NCBI GenBank assembly: GCA_029551925.1
Contig: JAKPEO010000123.1
Location: 1 to 29,630, forward strand
Origin: a bacterium
GTDB lineage: Bacteria; JAGOBX01
DNA: 29,630 nucleotides
Direction of reading: 5' to 3'
How positions within the stretch are numbered: the first letter of the stretch is position 1; the number at the start of each line of letters is the position of its first letter. The translations under genes and the position numbers were made by a program. The notes under the pieces were generated by a model. The model was not told where the DNA came from and searched no databases. It saw only the letters and a list, made by a program, of their open reading frames with translations. This document shows, piece by piece, positions 11,013 to 18,976 of this stretch.

Positions 11013-11534
11013 TTATGCCTGTTCTTTTTGCTCTTTAATTGCATTCAAGGCATACATAAATTTTCTGATCGTGCCTGCTAATACATTTGCAAAACCTGCG
11101 ATTGGCGCATTCATTGTGCCTAATAGCATTGCAATCATTACTTCACGCGGCGGCATCTTCGCTAATTCTATTACTTGTTCTTTTGTTAATAACTTGCCGT
11201 TCAATACCCCGCCTTTTATCGTTAATTGCTGATTTTCATTAGAAAAATCATACAGCGCCTTTGCAGTAGCCGCAGCATCTTTGCCTGCTATTATAAACGC
11301 TGATTCTTTAACTAAATACGGCTTTATGCCTTCATGTTTAGTATCTGTCACCGCTATGTCCATCAGCGTGTTTTTCGCTACAAACATCTGACCTGATGTC
11401 TCGCGTATTTTTTTGCGAAGTTCGGTAATTGCCGCTGCGCTTAAACCATTGAAATTTGCAATTAACAAACAATCTTGAAAATTTACTAACTCTTTTAACG
11501 CCTTTACTTTTTCTGCTTTTTTTTGATTAACCAT
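11013..11534 (-). CDS. rplJ: 50S ribosomal protein L10
   Basis: L10 anchors the L7/L12 stalk to 23S rRNA and in many bacteria represses its own operon by binding the leader. The 173-residue product shows the family pattern: KKAEKVKALKELVNFQDCLL, LRKKIRETSGQMFVAKNTLM, KGGVLNGKLLTKEQVIELAK, MPPREVMIAMLLG, and a C-terminal helix ending IKEQKEQA that would bind L12 dimers. GGGGTG is placed 8 bases before the ATG at 11534. The rplA-rplJ gap is 78 bases, short for a full L10 autoregulatory leader, and I could not recognise a kink-turn there by eye. Confidence 0.97.
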   Translation of the reverse strand: MVNQKKAEKVKALKELVNFQDCLLIANFNGLSAAAITELRKKIRETSGQMFVAKNTLMDIAVTDTKHEGIKPYLVKESAFIIAGKDAAATAKALYDFSNENQQLTIKGGVLNGKLLTKEQVIELAKMPPREVMIAMLLGTMNAPIAGFANVLAGTIRKFMYALNAIKEQKEQA

Positions 11535-11612
11535 TTTGGTTGCACCCCGTTCTCTTCGCTTCTTTAAAAATAATATTTATAATCGCCCAGACATTTTTTA
11601 TAGTTTTCAGCA

Positions 11613-12326
11613 TCAGCCGATTAATTGAACCCATGCATCATTAACATCAATCGCTACGGCTGGACCGTGCGTCGGATGTATAACTAATGTTTTAATATAG
11701 GATGTCTTTGTCCCTATATGCGCAGGTTTAACTTTAACTAATGTCTTGAAAACAGCCGCTAAATTCTCTTTGAGGCTACCACTCTCAAAGTCGGCTTTGC
11801 CGATAACGGTTCTCACAACACCAAACTTATCGGTCTTTAATTCAACCTGTCCTGCCTTCATTTTTTCCACTGCTTCTTTAATATTAAAAGTAACAGTGCC
11901 TAACTTCGGATTCGGCATCATTCCGCGTGGACCAAGTATTTTCCCTAATTTTCCAGTAAACTTCATCGCATCAGGCGTAGCTATCACAGCGTCAAAATCT
12001 AACCAACCACCCTGTATTTTTTCCACTAACTCTTCCGCGCCTGCGTATTCCGCGCCCGCATCAAGCGCTTCTTTCACTTTGTCGCCTGTCGCTAATACCA
12101 ATACGCGAATCTTTTTGCCTGTGCCTTTCGGCAGCACCATCATTGTGCGAATCTGTTCTTCAGATTTTTTAGGGTCAACACTTAGTCTAGCCGTTAAATT
12201 TATTGTTTCATTATATTTAGCATTCGCTAATTTCTTAACAATATCAACGGCTTTGTCAAGCGAATATAATGCCTTAATTTCATAACTTTTTAATAACTCT
12301 TTGTAACGCTTACTTCTTTTTTTCAT
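11613..12326 (-). CDS. rplA: 50S ribosomal protein L1
   Basis: L1 builds the mobile L1 stalk beside the E site and is often an autorepressor of rplKA. At 237 residues it has the usual length. Signatures are KYNETINLTARLSVDPKKS, VLPKGTGKKIRVLVLATGDK, DAVIATPDAMKFTGKLGKIL, LGPRGMMPNPKLGTVT and the ending IDVNDAWVQLIG. The ATG at 12326 follows TAGGAGAG at about 9 bases. It sits directly after rplK and before rplJ. No anomalies are seen. Confidence 0.98.
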   Translation of the reverse strand: MKKRSKRYKELLKSYEIKALYSLDKAVDIVKKLANAKYNETINLTARLSVDPKKSEEQIRTMMVLPKGTGKKIRVLVLATGDKVKEALDAGAEYAGAEELVEKIQGGWLDFDAVIATPDAMKFTGKLGKILGPRGMMPNPKLGTVTFNIKEAVEKMKAGQVELKTDKFGVVRTVIGKADFESGSLKENLAAVFKTLVKVKPAHIGTKTSYIKTLVIHPTHGPAVAIDVNDAWVQLIG

Positions 12327-12363
12327 TATATTCCACTCTCCTAAGTGTATAATTTTTTTCTTA

Positions 12364-12792
12364 TTATTCTACATCTACTCCCATATTCCGCGCAGTGCCC
12401 GCAACTATCTTCATCGCGCCGTCTATGTCCTTTGCATTCAAATCTGGCATTTTCATCGCAGCTATTTCTTTTAATTGCGCTTTTGTCAATTTGCCTACTT
12501 TTACTTTATTCGGCGTAGATGAACCAGATTCTATTTTCAATGCCTTTTTAATCAATACGCTTGCAGGCGGTGTCTTTAATACAAAATCAAAACTCTTGTC
12601 CTGATATACTGTTAATATTACAGGAATAGTCAACCCCTTTTCCATCTTCTGCGTGCGAGCATTAAACTGCTTACAAAATTCCATTATATTTACTCCGTGC
12701 TGCCCTAATGACGGACCGACCGGAGGCGCCGGCGTTGCGCCGCCAGCTGGACATTGTAATTTTACTATCGCTGTTACTTTTTTCTTTGCCAA
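12364..12792 (-). CDS. rplK: 50S ribosomal protein L11
   Basis: L11 binds the GTPase-associated region of 23S rRNA at the stalk base. The 142-residue protein has [55 protein letters not shown] and [12 protein letters not shown], a full-length canonical L11. The start is TTG at 12792 ([13 protein letters not shown]), with GGGGGT 8 bases upstream; an ATG between them is out of frame. It lies just after nusG, as in most bacteria. Confidence 0.98.
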   Translation of the reverse strand: MAKKKVTAIVKLQCPAGGATPAPPVGPSLGQHGVNIMEFCKQFNARTQKMEKGLTIPVILTVYQDKSFDFVLKTPPASVLIKKALKIESGSSTPNKVKVGKLTKAQLKEIAAMKMPDLNAKDIDGAMKIVAGTARNMGVDVE

Positions 12793-12830
12793 GGTACATT
12801 ACCCCCATTTATATTATTTTTTATTTATTT

Positions 12831-13457
12831 TTATTTTCCTACTTGTTTTTCTACTTGATCAAAATTCAATTCTACTGATGTCTTACGACCAAATATATCT
12901 ACCATTATCTTTAATTTACCTTTATCTATATCTACTTCATCTACTATTCCCACAAACTCAACAAACGGACCGCTCATTATTGACACTGCATCACCAACTT
13001 CATATACCATTCGCGGTTTAGTAGGAGATGATACCGCCTTTTCTAATAAATTTCTAACTTCATTTTTCAACAACGGTAGAGGTTTGCTCTTTTCTTCTTT
13101 ATCATTCATTCCTATTGTAACAAAATCTGTAACACCGTATACGCTTTTTATATCCGCAATTAAATCTTCTGTTATTTCATCAATCTGCAATAATAAATAC
13201 CCTTGAAAAATTTTTTTTGCAACTTGCTTCTTCTCGCCACCGCGTTTGATTTCTAATACATTTTCAATTGGAACAAACACTTTTTTGACAAGATTATCAT
13301 ATTTTTTTTGCACCACCATAGAAATTATGCTATCGCGAACTTTATTTTCAAGACCAGTATATGTATGCAATACATACCAATCTTTTTTACAAAGTTCGTC
13401 GATTTCATCAAACCTTACATTTGAAAAATTTTCTATTGTTTTCAAATCTATCGCCAT
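12831..13457 (-). CDS. nusG: Transcription elongation/antitermination factor NusG
   Basis: NusG binds the beta-prime clamp to modulate elongation and couples RNA polymerase to Rho or the ribosome. The N-terminal NGN domain starts at WYVLHTYTGLENKV (about residue 27), contains VFVPIENVLEIKRGGEKK and FQGYLLLQID, and the KOW motif follows (VGDAVSIMSGPFVEFVGIVDE, ending LNFDQVEKQ). At 208 residues it is longer than the ~180 of E. coli, mainly through a 25-residue N-terminal leader. AAGGTG precedes the ATG at 13457 by 8 bases and lies inside the end of secE, so the two genes look translationally linked. Confidence 0.96.
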   Translation of the reverse strand: MAIDLKTIENFSNVRFDEIDELCKKDWYVLHTYTGLENKVRDSIISMVVQKKYDNLVKKVFVPIENVLEIKRGGEKKQVAKKIFQGYLLLQIDEITEDLIADIKSVYGVTDFVTIGMNDKEEKSKPLPLLKNEVRNLLEKAVSSPTKPRMVYEVGDAVSIMSGPFVEFVGIVDEVDIDKGKLKIMVDIFGRKTSVELNFDQVEKQVGK

Positions 13458-13459
13458 TA

Positions 13460-13675
13460 TTAAATCACCTTTTTAACTATAAATGCAAATATATAATCTA
13501 ATATTCCAACATAAATAGATACTAATATAATTGCAATTACAACCGCAATAGTAGTCGCACCTATTTGTTTTTTATCTGGCCAAATAACATTGCCATTTTT
13601 GGGATTGGCTTCTATCCACACTTCTTTTAAAAATTTTTTCAACCATTCCCAATTTTCTTTTGCATTCATTCCCAT
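13460..13675 (-). CDS. secE: Protein translocase subunit SecE
   Basis: SecE clamps SecY in the inner-membrane SecYEG channel. The 71-residue product is the short single-span type: an amphipathic segment (WLKKFLKEVWIEANP), a conserved VIWPDKKQ turn, then one membrane helix (about residues 40-66, GATTIAVVIAIILVSIYVGI). GGAG lies 8 bases before the ATG at 13675. It sits between tRNA-Trp and nusG; the rpmG-tRNA-Trp-secE-nusG order is widespread in bacteria and supports the assignment of a protein otherwise too short to be certain. Confidence 0.95.
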   Translation of the reverse strand: MGMNAKENWEWLKKFLKEVWIEANPKNGNVIWPDKKQIGATTIAVVIAIILVSIYVGILDYIFAFIVKKVI

Positions 13676-13712
13676 TTTGTTATCTCCATTTTTTATTGAA
13701 ATGAATTTTTAA

Positions 13713-13789
13713 TGGCAGGCCAGGAGGGACTCGAACCCCCAACTTGCGGTTTTGGAGACCGCCACTCTACCAATTAGAGTTACTGGCCT
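13713..13789 (-). tRNA. tRNA-Trp (CCA anticodon)
   Basis: The minus strand folds as a full cloverleaf: acceptor AGGCCAG with CTGGCCT, D-arm ACTC/GAGT, anticodon stem GCGGT/ACCGC with loop CTCCAAA (anticodon CCA, Trp) and a T-arm with TTCGAGT. The discriminator is G (13716), followed by an encoded CCA end (13713-13715). It is transcribed with rpmG and secE. Confidence 0.97.
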
Positions 13790-13800
13790 ATCCATTTTTT

Positions 13801-13965
13801 TTATTTCGATTCTTTATGCAGTGTATGCTTTCTATCAAATCTGCAATATTTTTTTAATTGCAATTTTTCCTTTGTATTTTGTTTATTACGCGTAGTCGAA
13901 TAATTCTTATTTTTACATTCAGAACATTCCAATGTAACCTTTAATACTTTTTTATCTTTTGCCAT
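13801..13965 (-). CDS. rpmG: 50S ribosomal protein L33
   Basis: This 54-residue protein binds 23S rRNA near the E site. It reads [20 protein letters not shown], then NYSTTRNK and [18 protein letters not shown], clearly L33. The first zinc pair CSEC is present, but the second knuckle, normally C-x2-C, is CRFD here, so only three of four zinc ligands are cysteine; Asp could be a weak fourth ligand or the metal may be lost. A strong GGGAGG Shine-Dalgarno lies about 12 bases before the ATG. It is the first gene after the promoter at 14000-14027, heading the tRNA-Trp/secE/nusG operon. Confidence 0.95.
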   Translation of the reverse strand: MAKDKKVLKVTLECSECKNKNYSTTRNKQNTKEKLQLKKYCRFDRKHTLHKESK

Positions 13966-13999
13966 TTTATATAAAATCCTCCCATAAAAAAGTCAACTG

Positions 14000-14027
14000 A
14001 TTTTACTTCATAAAAAAAAATTGTCAA
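14000..14027 (-). promoter_or_regulatory. Sigma-70-type promoter for the rpmG-tRNA-Trp-secE-nusG-rpl operon
   Basis: Minus-strand consensus -35 TTGACA (14022-14027), a 16-nt spacer and -10 TAAAAT (14000-14005). The predicted start is near 13993, about 28 nt before the rpmG ATG. It is the only strong promoter found by eye upstream of the 11-gene ribosomal/RNA polymerase run. Confidence 0.75.
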
Positions 14028-14165
14028 GTGTTTTTTTTTATTTTTTTCAATATTTACGAGTAAAAAGAAAAATAGACAAAAAACAGAATACAAAAAAACG
14101 GTAAAAATCGAAAAAAATTATCATCGGCGCTAAAATCGAGAAAGTCGAAGAGATAAAATAATTTT

Positions 14166-15536
14166 TCAATTAATAGTATCTGCTGATTTTAAAATTAAAT
14201 AGCGGTCATCTATATAAATAATTTTATAAACATTTTGTTCAATTAACTTTTTTATATAATTTATTTCATTTGCAAATGCTATTGCGTCATTATCTGAAAT
14301 ATCAAGATAATCTAATTGTAAATCTAAAAAAATATTGCCGTCTATTTTTTTTTCGTTTTTAAATGTGGTAGAATAAAATTTTAAATTATGATAATCAGAA
14401 AATAAATCTGCATACAACCACTGAACATATAATTTTTCTTCGCGCGGTATTTTTTCTTTTAATTTCGCTATTTTGGAATATTCAATGGCATTATTATTAT
14501 TTAAAAAATCAAAAAAAATAATTTTTTCTTTTAATCCGTAATTCGCAGACAAAAAAAAGAATATTATAGGCAAGACAAAAATTTTTTTATTTAATACCTG
14601 CATTTGACAAGTTTTGATTTTTTTTAATAGCGCAATTAACAACAATGTAATTATCGGAACCGCATAATAAAAATTAATAGTTGGCAAAAAATCTATATTT
14701 GAAAAATTAAAAAAATTAGAGACATTACTATAACAAACAGATAAAATATAAGGCAGCGCAATAATTAAAATTTTATCAAATGTGAAGATTCCTAAAAAAA
14801 CAATAAAAATTAGCAAAAAATAATTCAGCGCTTGAAAAAAATCAAAACTTGAAAAATTCAAAAATTCTCTATGTCTAGAATAATCCAAAAATATCAAAGA
14901 AAACGCAAAAAATAGTAATAGTATAATTGACAATTTGAAAATTGTAGAAATATCAAAGTTTAATATTAACAAATATAAAATCACGCCAGCGCCTAAAAAA
15001 TAATTAGTTTCAATCAAAGATAAAATTAAAATCATAATCAAAATTAATGAAAATCGCGTTTTATTATTATTTTTTTTATAGCAAATTATAAAATAAAAAA
15101 AACTTATAAGTATAAAACAAAGTTTGACAGTTCTAAAACTTGTAAATAATAATCCTATTGCCTGCGGCAGCATCAATAATCCAGCCAGCCAAAAAAAAGT
15201 AGTAAAATTATCATATTTAAAAATAATAAGTAAAATAATCAGTCCGCAGATAAAATTCAAAATTTGTATGAATTCCAATATATAATCAGTAAACCATAAA
15301 ATTTTAAAAGGCGCAAGAAGTAAAAATATCGGACTGAAATGAATATTAAAAGTGCTGCGTTCGCCGCCTAATTCTAATGAACTGCCTGTTTCCCCTTGAA
15401 AAATTATAGAATTCAAAACTTGATTATATACCGCACTGTCCGCGATATTATAATTTTGAGAATAATATTTAAAATTCCAACTTAAAAAAAATAGCGGAAT
15501 AGTCAGTAGCAAAACAATCAGTATTTTTTTCAGCAT
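14166..15536 (-). CDS. Polytopic membrane protein, DUF2079-like
   Basis: A 456-residue very hydrophobic protein with about ten predicted membrane segments and a soluble C-terminal part (about residues 350-456). After the first helix it reads NIADSAVYNQVLNSIIFQGE, then FNIHFSPIFLLLAPF, the layout of DUF2079 proteins, where an acidic loop after helix 1 (D..YNQ) and an HFSP motif face outward. This family is related to GT-C glycosyltransferases, which use polyprenyl-linked sugars, but the substrate is unknown. The ATG at 15536 overlaps the upstream membrane-protein gene by 7 bases, so the two are translationally coupled. Base composition is even more AT-rich than in the ribosomal genes. It ends the ribE-to-14166 gene run; I see no clear terminator after it. 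Confidence 0.7.
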   Translation of the reverse strand: MLKKILIVLLLTIPLFFLSWNFKYYSQNYNIADSAVYNQVLNSIIFQGETGSSLELGGERSTFNIHFSPIFLLLAPFKILWFTDYILEFIQILNFICGLIILLIIFKYDNFTTFFWLAGLLMLPQAIGLLFTSFRTVKLCFILISFFYFIICYKKNNNKTRFSLILIMILILSLIETNYFLGAGVILYLLILNFDISTIFKLSIILLLFFAFSLIFLDYSRHREFLNFSSFDFFQALNYFLLIFIVFLGIFTFDKILIIALPYILSVCYSNVSNFFNFSNIDFLPTINFYYAVPIITLLLIALLKKIKTCQMQVLNKKIFVLPIIFFFLSANYGLKEKIIFFDFLNNNNAIEYSKIAKLKEKIPREEKLYVQWLYADLFSDYHNLKFYSTTFKNEKKIDGNIFLDLQLDYLDISDNDAIAFANEINYIKKLIEQNVYKIIYIDDRYLILKSADTIN

Positions 15537-17245
15537 AACAAAGCTTTGAATTTTAAAATTAATTTTAATAATAAAATCATCAAACCGATAATAGATAATA
15601 ATATAGCGAATTTTCTAATAGCAGTATGCTCGAATTTCACTTTGATTTTATACGTACCGCTGTTTAATTTAAAATTTAAAAATTTATTTTCGTCTATCGT
15701 AAAATTTACTTTTTGACGATTATCGTAAATCTGCCAATTTGGAAAATATGGAATTTTAATTATTATAGTATCTGGTTTGTCAAGTTGCGCTGAAAATATT
15801 ATCCTGTTAGAATATTCAAAATATTCGGTGATTTTATTAGTACTGTTATTTGTTAAAAATTCAATGCGATTGTTTAGCGGCTCATTAAATTTTTGAAATG
15901 GAAAATCTACCGGTAAAAATAAATAATCTTCTGATGAGTAATATTTAAAAAATTTGAGTTTGTCTTTTCCAAAATATTTTTCGGAAAATTCCGGAGCTAT
16001 GAAATCATAATATTCAATTGGCAGCGCTTGTAAATGATTAGTCAAATGAAAAAGCGAAGAAACATAAAAAAAAACTACAATCAAAAATTTTGTAAAATTA
16101 TTTTTTATAACTAATTGATTTACTGCGAACGCTGAAAGCGCGGAAGTAGCGAACGCAACAACAAACATAAATCTAAAAGGAAATTCCAAATAATGTAAAG
16201 ATTTTATATTTGTCCATATATCAACTGATAATTTTGAACTAAAAAAAAGCCCGTAAATAAAAGTCAAAAATAAAAGGACTATAATTTTGCGATTTTTGTT
16301 TTTTTTAAAAATTAAAGTTATGAGTGCAATAACCGAAAAAAATAACGCAATATAATTTATAAAATACGGTTTATGCAAAGCGTCAGTATTATAAAAATTT
16401 ACATTAAATAATTCAGAAAAAGCGACAAAATAATCATTAAAATTATGATTAGGTTTTGCGCCGAACCAAGTTAATTTTTTTTCTAATAAACACGGCATCC
16501 AAAAATAAGCTGAAATCAATAATGATATTATTAATGATTTTATAAATTCACGAAACGCTGTAAAATTCCTAAATCCGGCAAAAATTGCAAATATTAAAAT
16601 TATTGGAAATAGGATAAATATCGAAGTATGATGAGTAATAACAAATAATGCAAATACAGCAATAAATTTAAAACTATTATTTGTATTTAGATTTGAATCT
16701 TTGAAAAATTCAAATGTGTAATGAAATAACGGCGGTATAAGAAACCACATAAAAAACTCGGCAAATTGTCCAGAGCCGTATAATTCTGAAAAATGATAAG
16801 GATAATACATAAAAATAATACCAGCGCAAACAGCGCTGATGAAATTAGTGTATTTATTCATATAATAATACATTGAATATCCGGATAAAATAAATGCCGC
16901 AATATTCAGTATTTTAAAGCAGTAAAAAAATTGGATGCCGCAAAAATATAAAATCGCAAATAAATAAAAATAAAAAGGCGCATAAAATAAAAACATTGCA
17001 GAGCCGAATCCGCGATATATGAATCTCGACCAATGCCCTAAAAAATCAGCACTCTGCCAACTATCAATCATCGACCAAGCGCGAATGATTTGGATTCTAT
17101 AATCTGCTGTCACATAATAATTGTATTTTAATATCGGTATTATCGCCGGTATTGAAATAATTATAAATAAAATGAGCGCTAAAAAAATTTTTTTTAATTT
17201 AGCGTATTTTTTACAATTTTCAGTTTTTTTCTCAAAATCACTCAT
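15530..17245 (-). CDS. Membrane protein with a 6-pyruvoyl-tetrahydropterin-synthase-related (PTPS-related) domain
   Basis: A protein of 571 residues with some 10-12 membrane helices and a soluble C-terminal domain (about 430-545), rich in short beta segments, before a last helix. After helix 1 it shows ADYRIQIIRAW, then RGFGSAMFLFYAPFYFYL and MYYPYHFSELYGSGQFAEF, the pattern of the PTPS-related membrane family (GT-C-like fold: acidic loop, G-x-P-x-F-x-F-Y-type turn, Y-x-P-Y and E motif). Despite the family name it has no known pterin activity; transfer of lipid-linked sugars is the usual guess. The frame extends to a TTG at 17251, but the ATG at 17245 two bases after the TPR stop is equally likely; neither has a Shine-Dalgarno. 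It is tightly coupled to genes on both sides. Confidence 0.72.
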   Translation of the reverse strand: MSDFEKKTENCKKYAKLKKIFLALILFIIISIPAIIPILKYNYYVTADYRIQIIRAWSMIDSWQSADFLGHWSRFIYRGFGSAMFLFYAPFYFYLFAILYFCGIQFFYCFKILNIAAFILSGYSMYYYMNKYTNFISAVCAGIIFMYYPYHFSELYGSGQFAEFFMWFLIPPLFHYTFEFFKDSNLNTNNSFKFIAVFALFVITHHTSIFILFPIILIFAIFAGFRNFTAFREFIKSLIISLLISAYFWMPCLLEKKLTWFGAKPNHNFNDYFVAFSELFNVNFYNTDALHKPYFINYIALFFSVIALITLIFKKNKNRKIIVLLFLTFIYGLFFSSKLSVDIWTNIKSLHYLEFPFRFMFVVAFATSALSAFAVNQLVIKNNFTKFLIVVFFYVSSLFHLTNHLQALPIEYYDFIAPEFSEKYFGKDKLKFFKYYSSEDYLFLPVDFPFQKFNEPLNNRIEFLTNNSTNKITEYFEYSNRIIFSAQLDKPDTIIIKIPYFPNWQIYDNRQKVNFTIDENKFLNFKLNSGTYKIKVKFEHTAIRKFAILLSIIGLMILLLKLILKFKALLC

Positions 17246-17247
17246 AA

Positions 17248-18972
17248 TCAAAATATTGTTTTTAATAAATTTTTTGAATAAAAATCAAAGAGAGTTTCTG
17301 AATAATCATAAATGATTTTTTCCAATATTTTTTTCGCTTTTGATTTCTCGCCAATATTGAGATAATGCAGCGCTTTGCGATATTCTAATTCCGGTTTAAA
17401 TACAGAATTTTCTAAATCTTCAAAATCCCCAAAGTCGTCAAAATTTTTATAGCCCTTATTTACTAATAAAATACAAATCAGAGTTTTTATATCAATATCG
17501 TCAATATCTTTTATTTTTTCAAAAAAATTATCGTCTAATTCCTCTATTTTTTTTTTATTTATTTCTGCAAAAAGTTTAATAGTATCTTGATTTTTTTCAG
17601 AAACGACAATTTTATAATAAAACATTGCATAAAAATTATATTGCGAATGTCCGTGATTTAAAATTATATTTTCAAGATATATGCGCGCCGCATCAAAATA
17701 GCCTTTGTAGAGATTTACTAATCCTGCGATGAATAATAATTCATCATTAAGATTTTGAATTTTTATTTGCTGCGCGCATTCAACAGCAGAATCATAATTA
17801 TTTACAATATAATAAAATTTTAGTTTTTGCTGTAATACAAAATTATAATCGTTAATAACTATTAAATCAACAATTTTTTCAAAATACTCATTAGGATATT
17901 CAGATAGCGCAGAAACCAACATTTTCAAAAATTTTATATCTTTGCTGAATAATTGTATATTATCAGCCAATAAATGAAGATAAAACGAATTGTTTGAAAT
18001 ATATAAATTAAAAATATTTTGAGTATAAGTCGGCTGTTCTATATACTCTGGAAAATTAGCCAACATTTTATATAGTAATTCCGCTGCAAATTTTTTATTA
18101 TCTGAAATTATAAATTTTTCAAAAATATTTTTTATAGTATCAGCATTGTAATTTATTAATTTGAAATATTGCAAAAAAACATTGACAGCGTCTTCATAGC
18201 GTTCGCAATAAAAATATGCATCCGCTAATATAGGTAAAATTATCTGATTTCTTTGAAGATTTTGACGAGTATTAATCGGCAATTTTTCAAGAGTGTCTAA
18301 AAATACTTTAAATAATTTGGTTTCATAAAGCAGCTGCTTAAATTCGCCGAAATAATAATAAGTTTGATAATTAGCAAAATAATTAGTATATTCAATAATT
18401 ATGCTGTCGTAATTATTCTGTGCTTGATAGATATTGATTATTATCGGCATAAAAATATGCGGATTATTAATTTTATTTTTGGCAACTTGATAAATTTCTA
18501 ATGCTTTATTGATTAATCCGTTTTGCAAAAGCAAATTAGCAATACTTGAAATTGTATTGTAATTTACAGGCAAAAAATTCATCATATAATCAACTAATGA
18601 ATTTGCATCATTATATTTTTTTTGAATTAATAATATTGTAAGTTTTTTATATGCAATATCAAAATTATCAAGACGAAATTGTCTTTCATATCTTTCGATA
18701 AATTGATATGCGCTGTCAAAAGCATTATTAGAATAAGCAATGTCAGCAGCAAACTGCAAAATTGATTTTGTTTGTTGCGAAGTTGGATTTTTTTTTAACA
18801 ATTCCTGAATTGCAATTATCGTTGTATCAAATCCACTGTTTCGATATTTTATATTTAGTTCATCTAGTAAATCGGCATTAATTTTACTTTGAAAAATAAT
18901 TAAAAATAATCCAAAAATAATTTTTATTTTGAAAATTTTAATTATGAAATCTTTGCTTGACAAGTAAGACAT
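17248..18972 (-). CDS. Secreted or membrane-tethered tetratricopeptide-repeat protein
   Basis: A 574-residue protein with an N-terminal hydrophobic segment (residues about 12-33, IKIIFGLFLIIFQSKINA) that looks like an uncleaved anchor or signal peptide. The rest is almost entirely helical, with degenerate TPR-like units: AADIAYSNNAFDSAYQFIER, LLQNGLINKALEIYQVAKNK, LADAYFYCERYEDAVNVFLQ, LVNLYKGYFDAARIYLENI, and a last one around YLNIGEKSKAKKILEKIIYD. It is probably a periplasmic scaffold. It starts 4 bases after ribBA and touches the following membrane gene, so it belongs to the same transcript; the link with the two GT-C-like proteins suggests envelope assembly. I do not recognise a named family; no Shine-Dalgarno is evident. 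Confidence 0.65.
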   Translation of the reverse strand: MSYLSSKDFIIKIFKIKIIFGLFLIIFQSKINADLLDELNIKYRNSGFDTTIIAIQELLKKNPTSQQTKSILQFAADIAYSNNAFDSAYQFIERYERQFRLDNFDIAYKKLTILLIQKKYNDANSLVDYMMNFLPVNYNTISSIANLLLQNGLINKALEIYQVAKNKINNPHIFMPIIINIYQAQNNYDSIIIEYTNYFANYQTYYYFGEFKQLLYETKLFKVFLDTLEKLPINTRQNLQRNQIILPILADAYFYCERYEDAVNVFLQYFKLINYNADTIKNIFEKFIISDNKKFAAELLYKMLANFPEYIEQPTYTQNIFNLYISNNSFYLHLLADNIQLFSKDIKFLKMLVSALSEYPNEYFEKIVDLIVINDYNFVLQQKLKFYYIVNNYDSAVECAQQIKIQNLNDELLFIAGLVNLYKGYFDAARIYLENIILNHGHSQYNFYAMFYYKIVVSEKNQDTIKLFAEINKKKIEELDDNFFEKIKDIDDIDIKTLICILLVNKGYKNFDDFGDFEDLENSVFKPELEYRKALHYLNIGEKSKAKKILEKIIYDYSETLFDFYSKNLLKTIF

Positions 18973-18976
18973 TAGA

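Noticed and set aside
11535-11612. L10-type autoregulatory leader before rplJ
   Set aside because: The gap is only 78 bases and I could not identify a kink-turn or paired stems with confidence.
11746-12285. 179-codon open frame opposite rplA, and similar long frames opposite rpoB, rpoC, hppA and the glycosyltransferase
   Set aside because: They are antisense to genes with clear family motifs, have no ribosome binding sites and encode no recognisable protein.
13991-14005. 13-base match (AAAATCAGTTGAC) between the rpmG leader and the hairpin at 23800-23811, as a shared operator
   Set aside because: In DNA this AT-rich, 13-base matches on both strands of 30 kb are expected by chance, and the two contexts differ.
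14028-14165. Possible small gene or RNA in the gap after the DUF2079-like gene
   Set aside because: No frame with a start and ribosome binding site, no tRNA fold and no terminator-like hairpin was seen.
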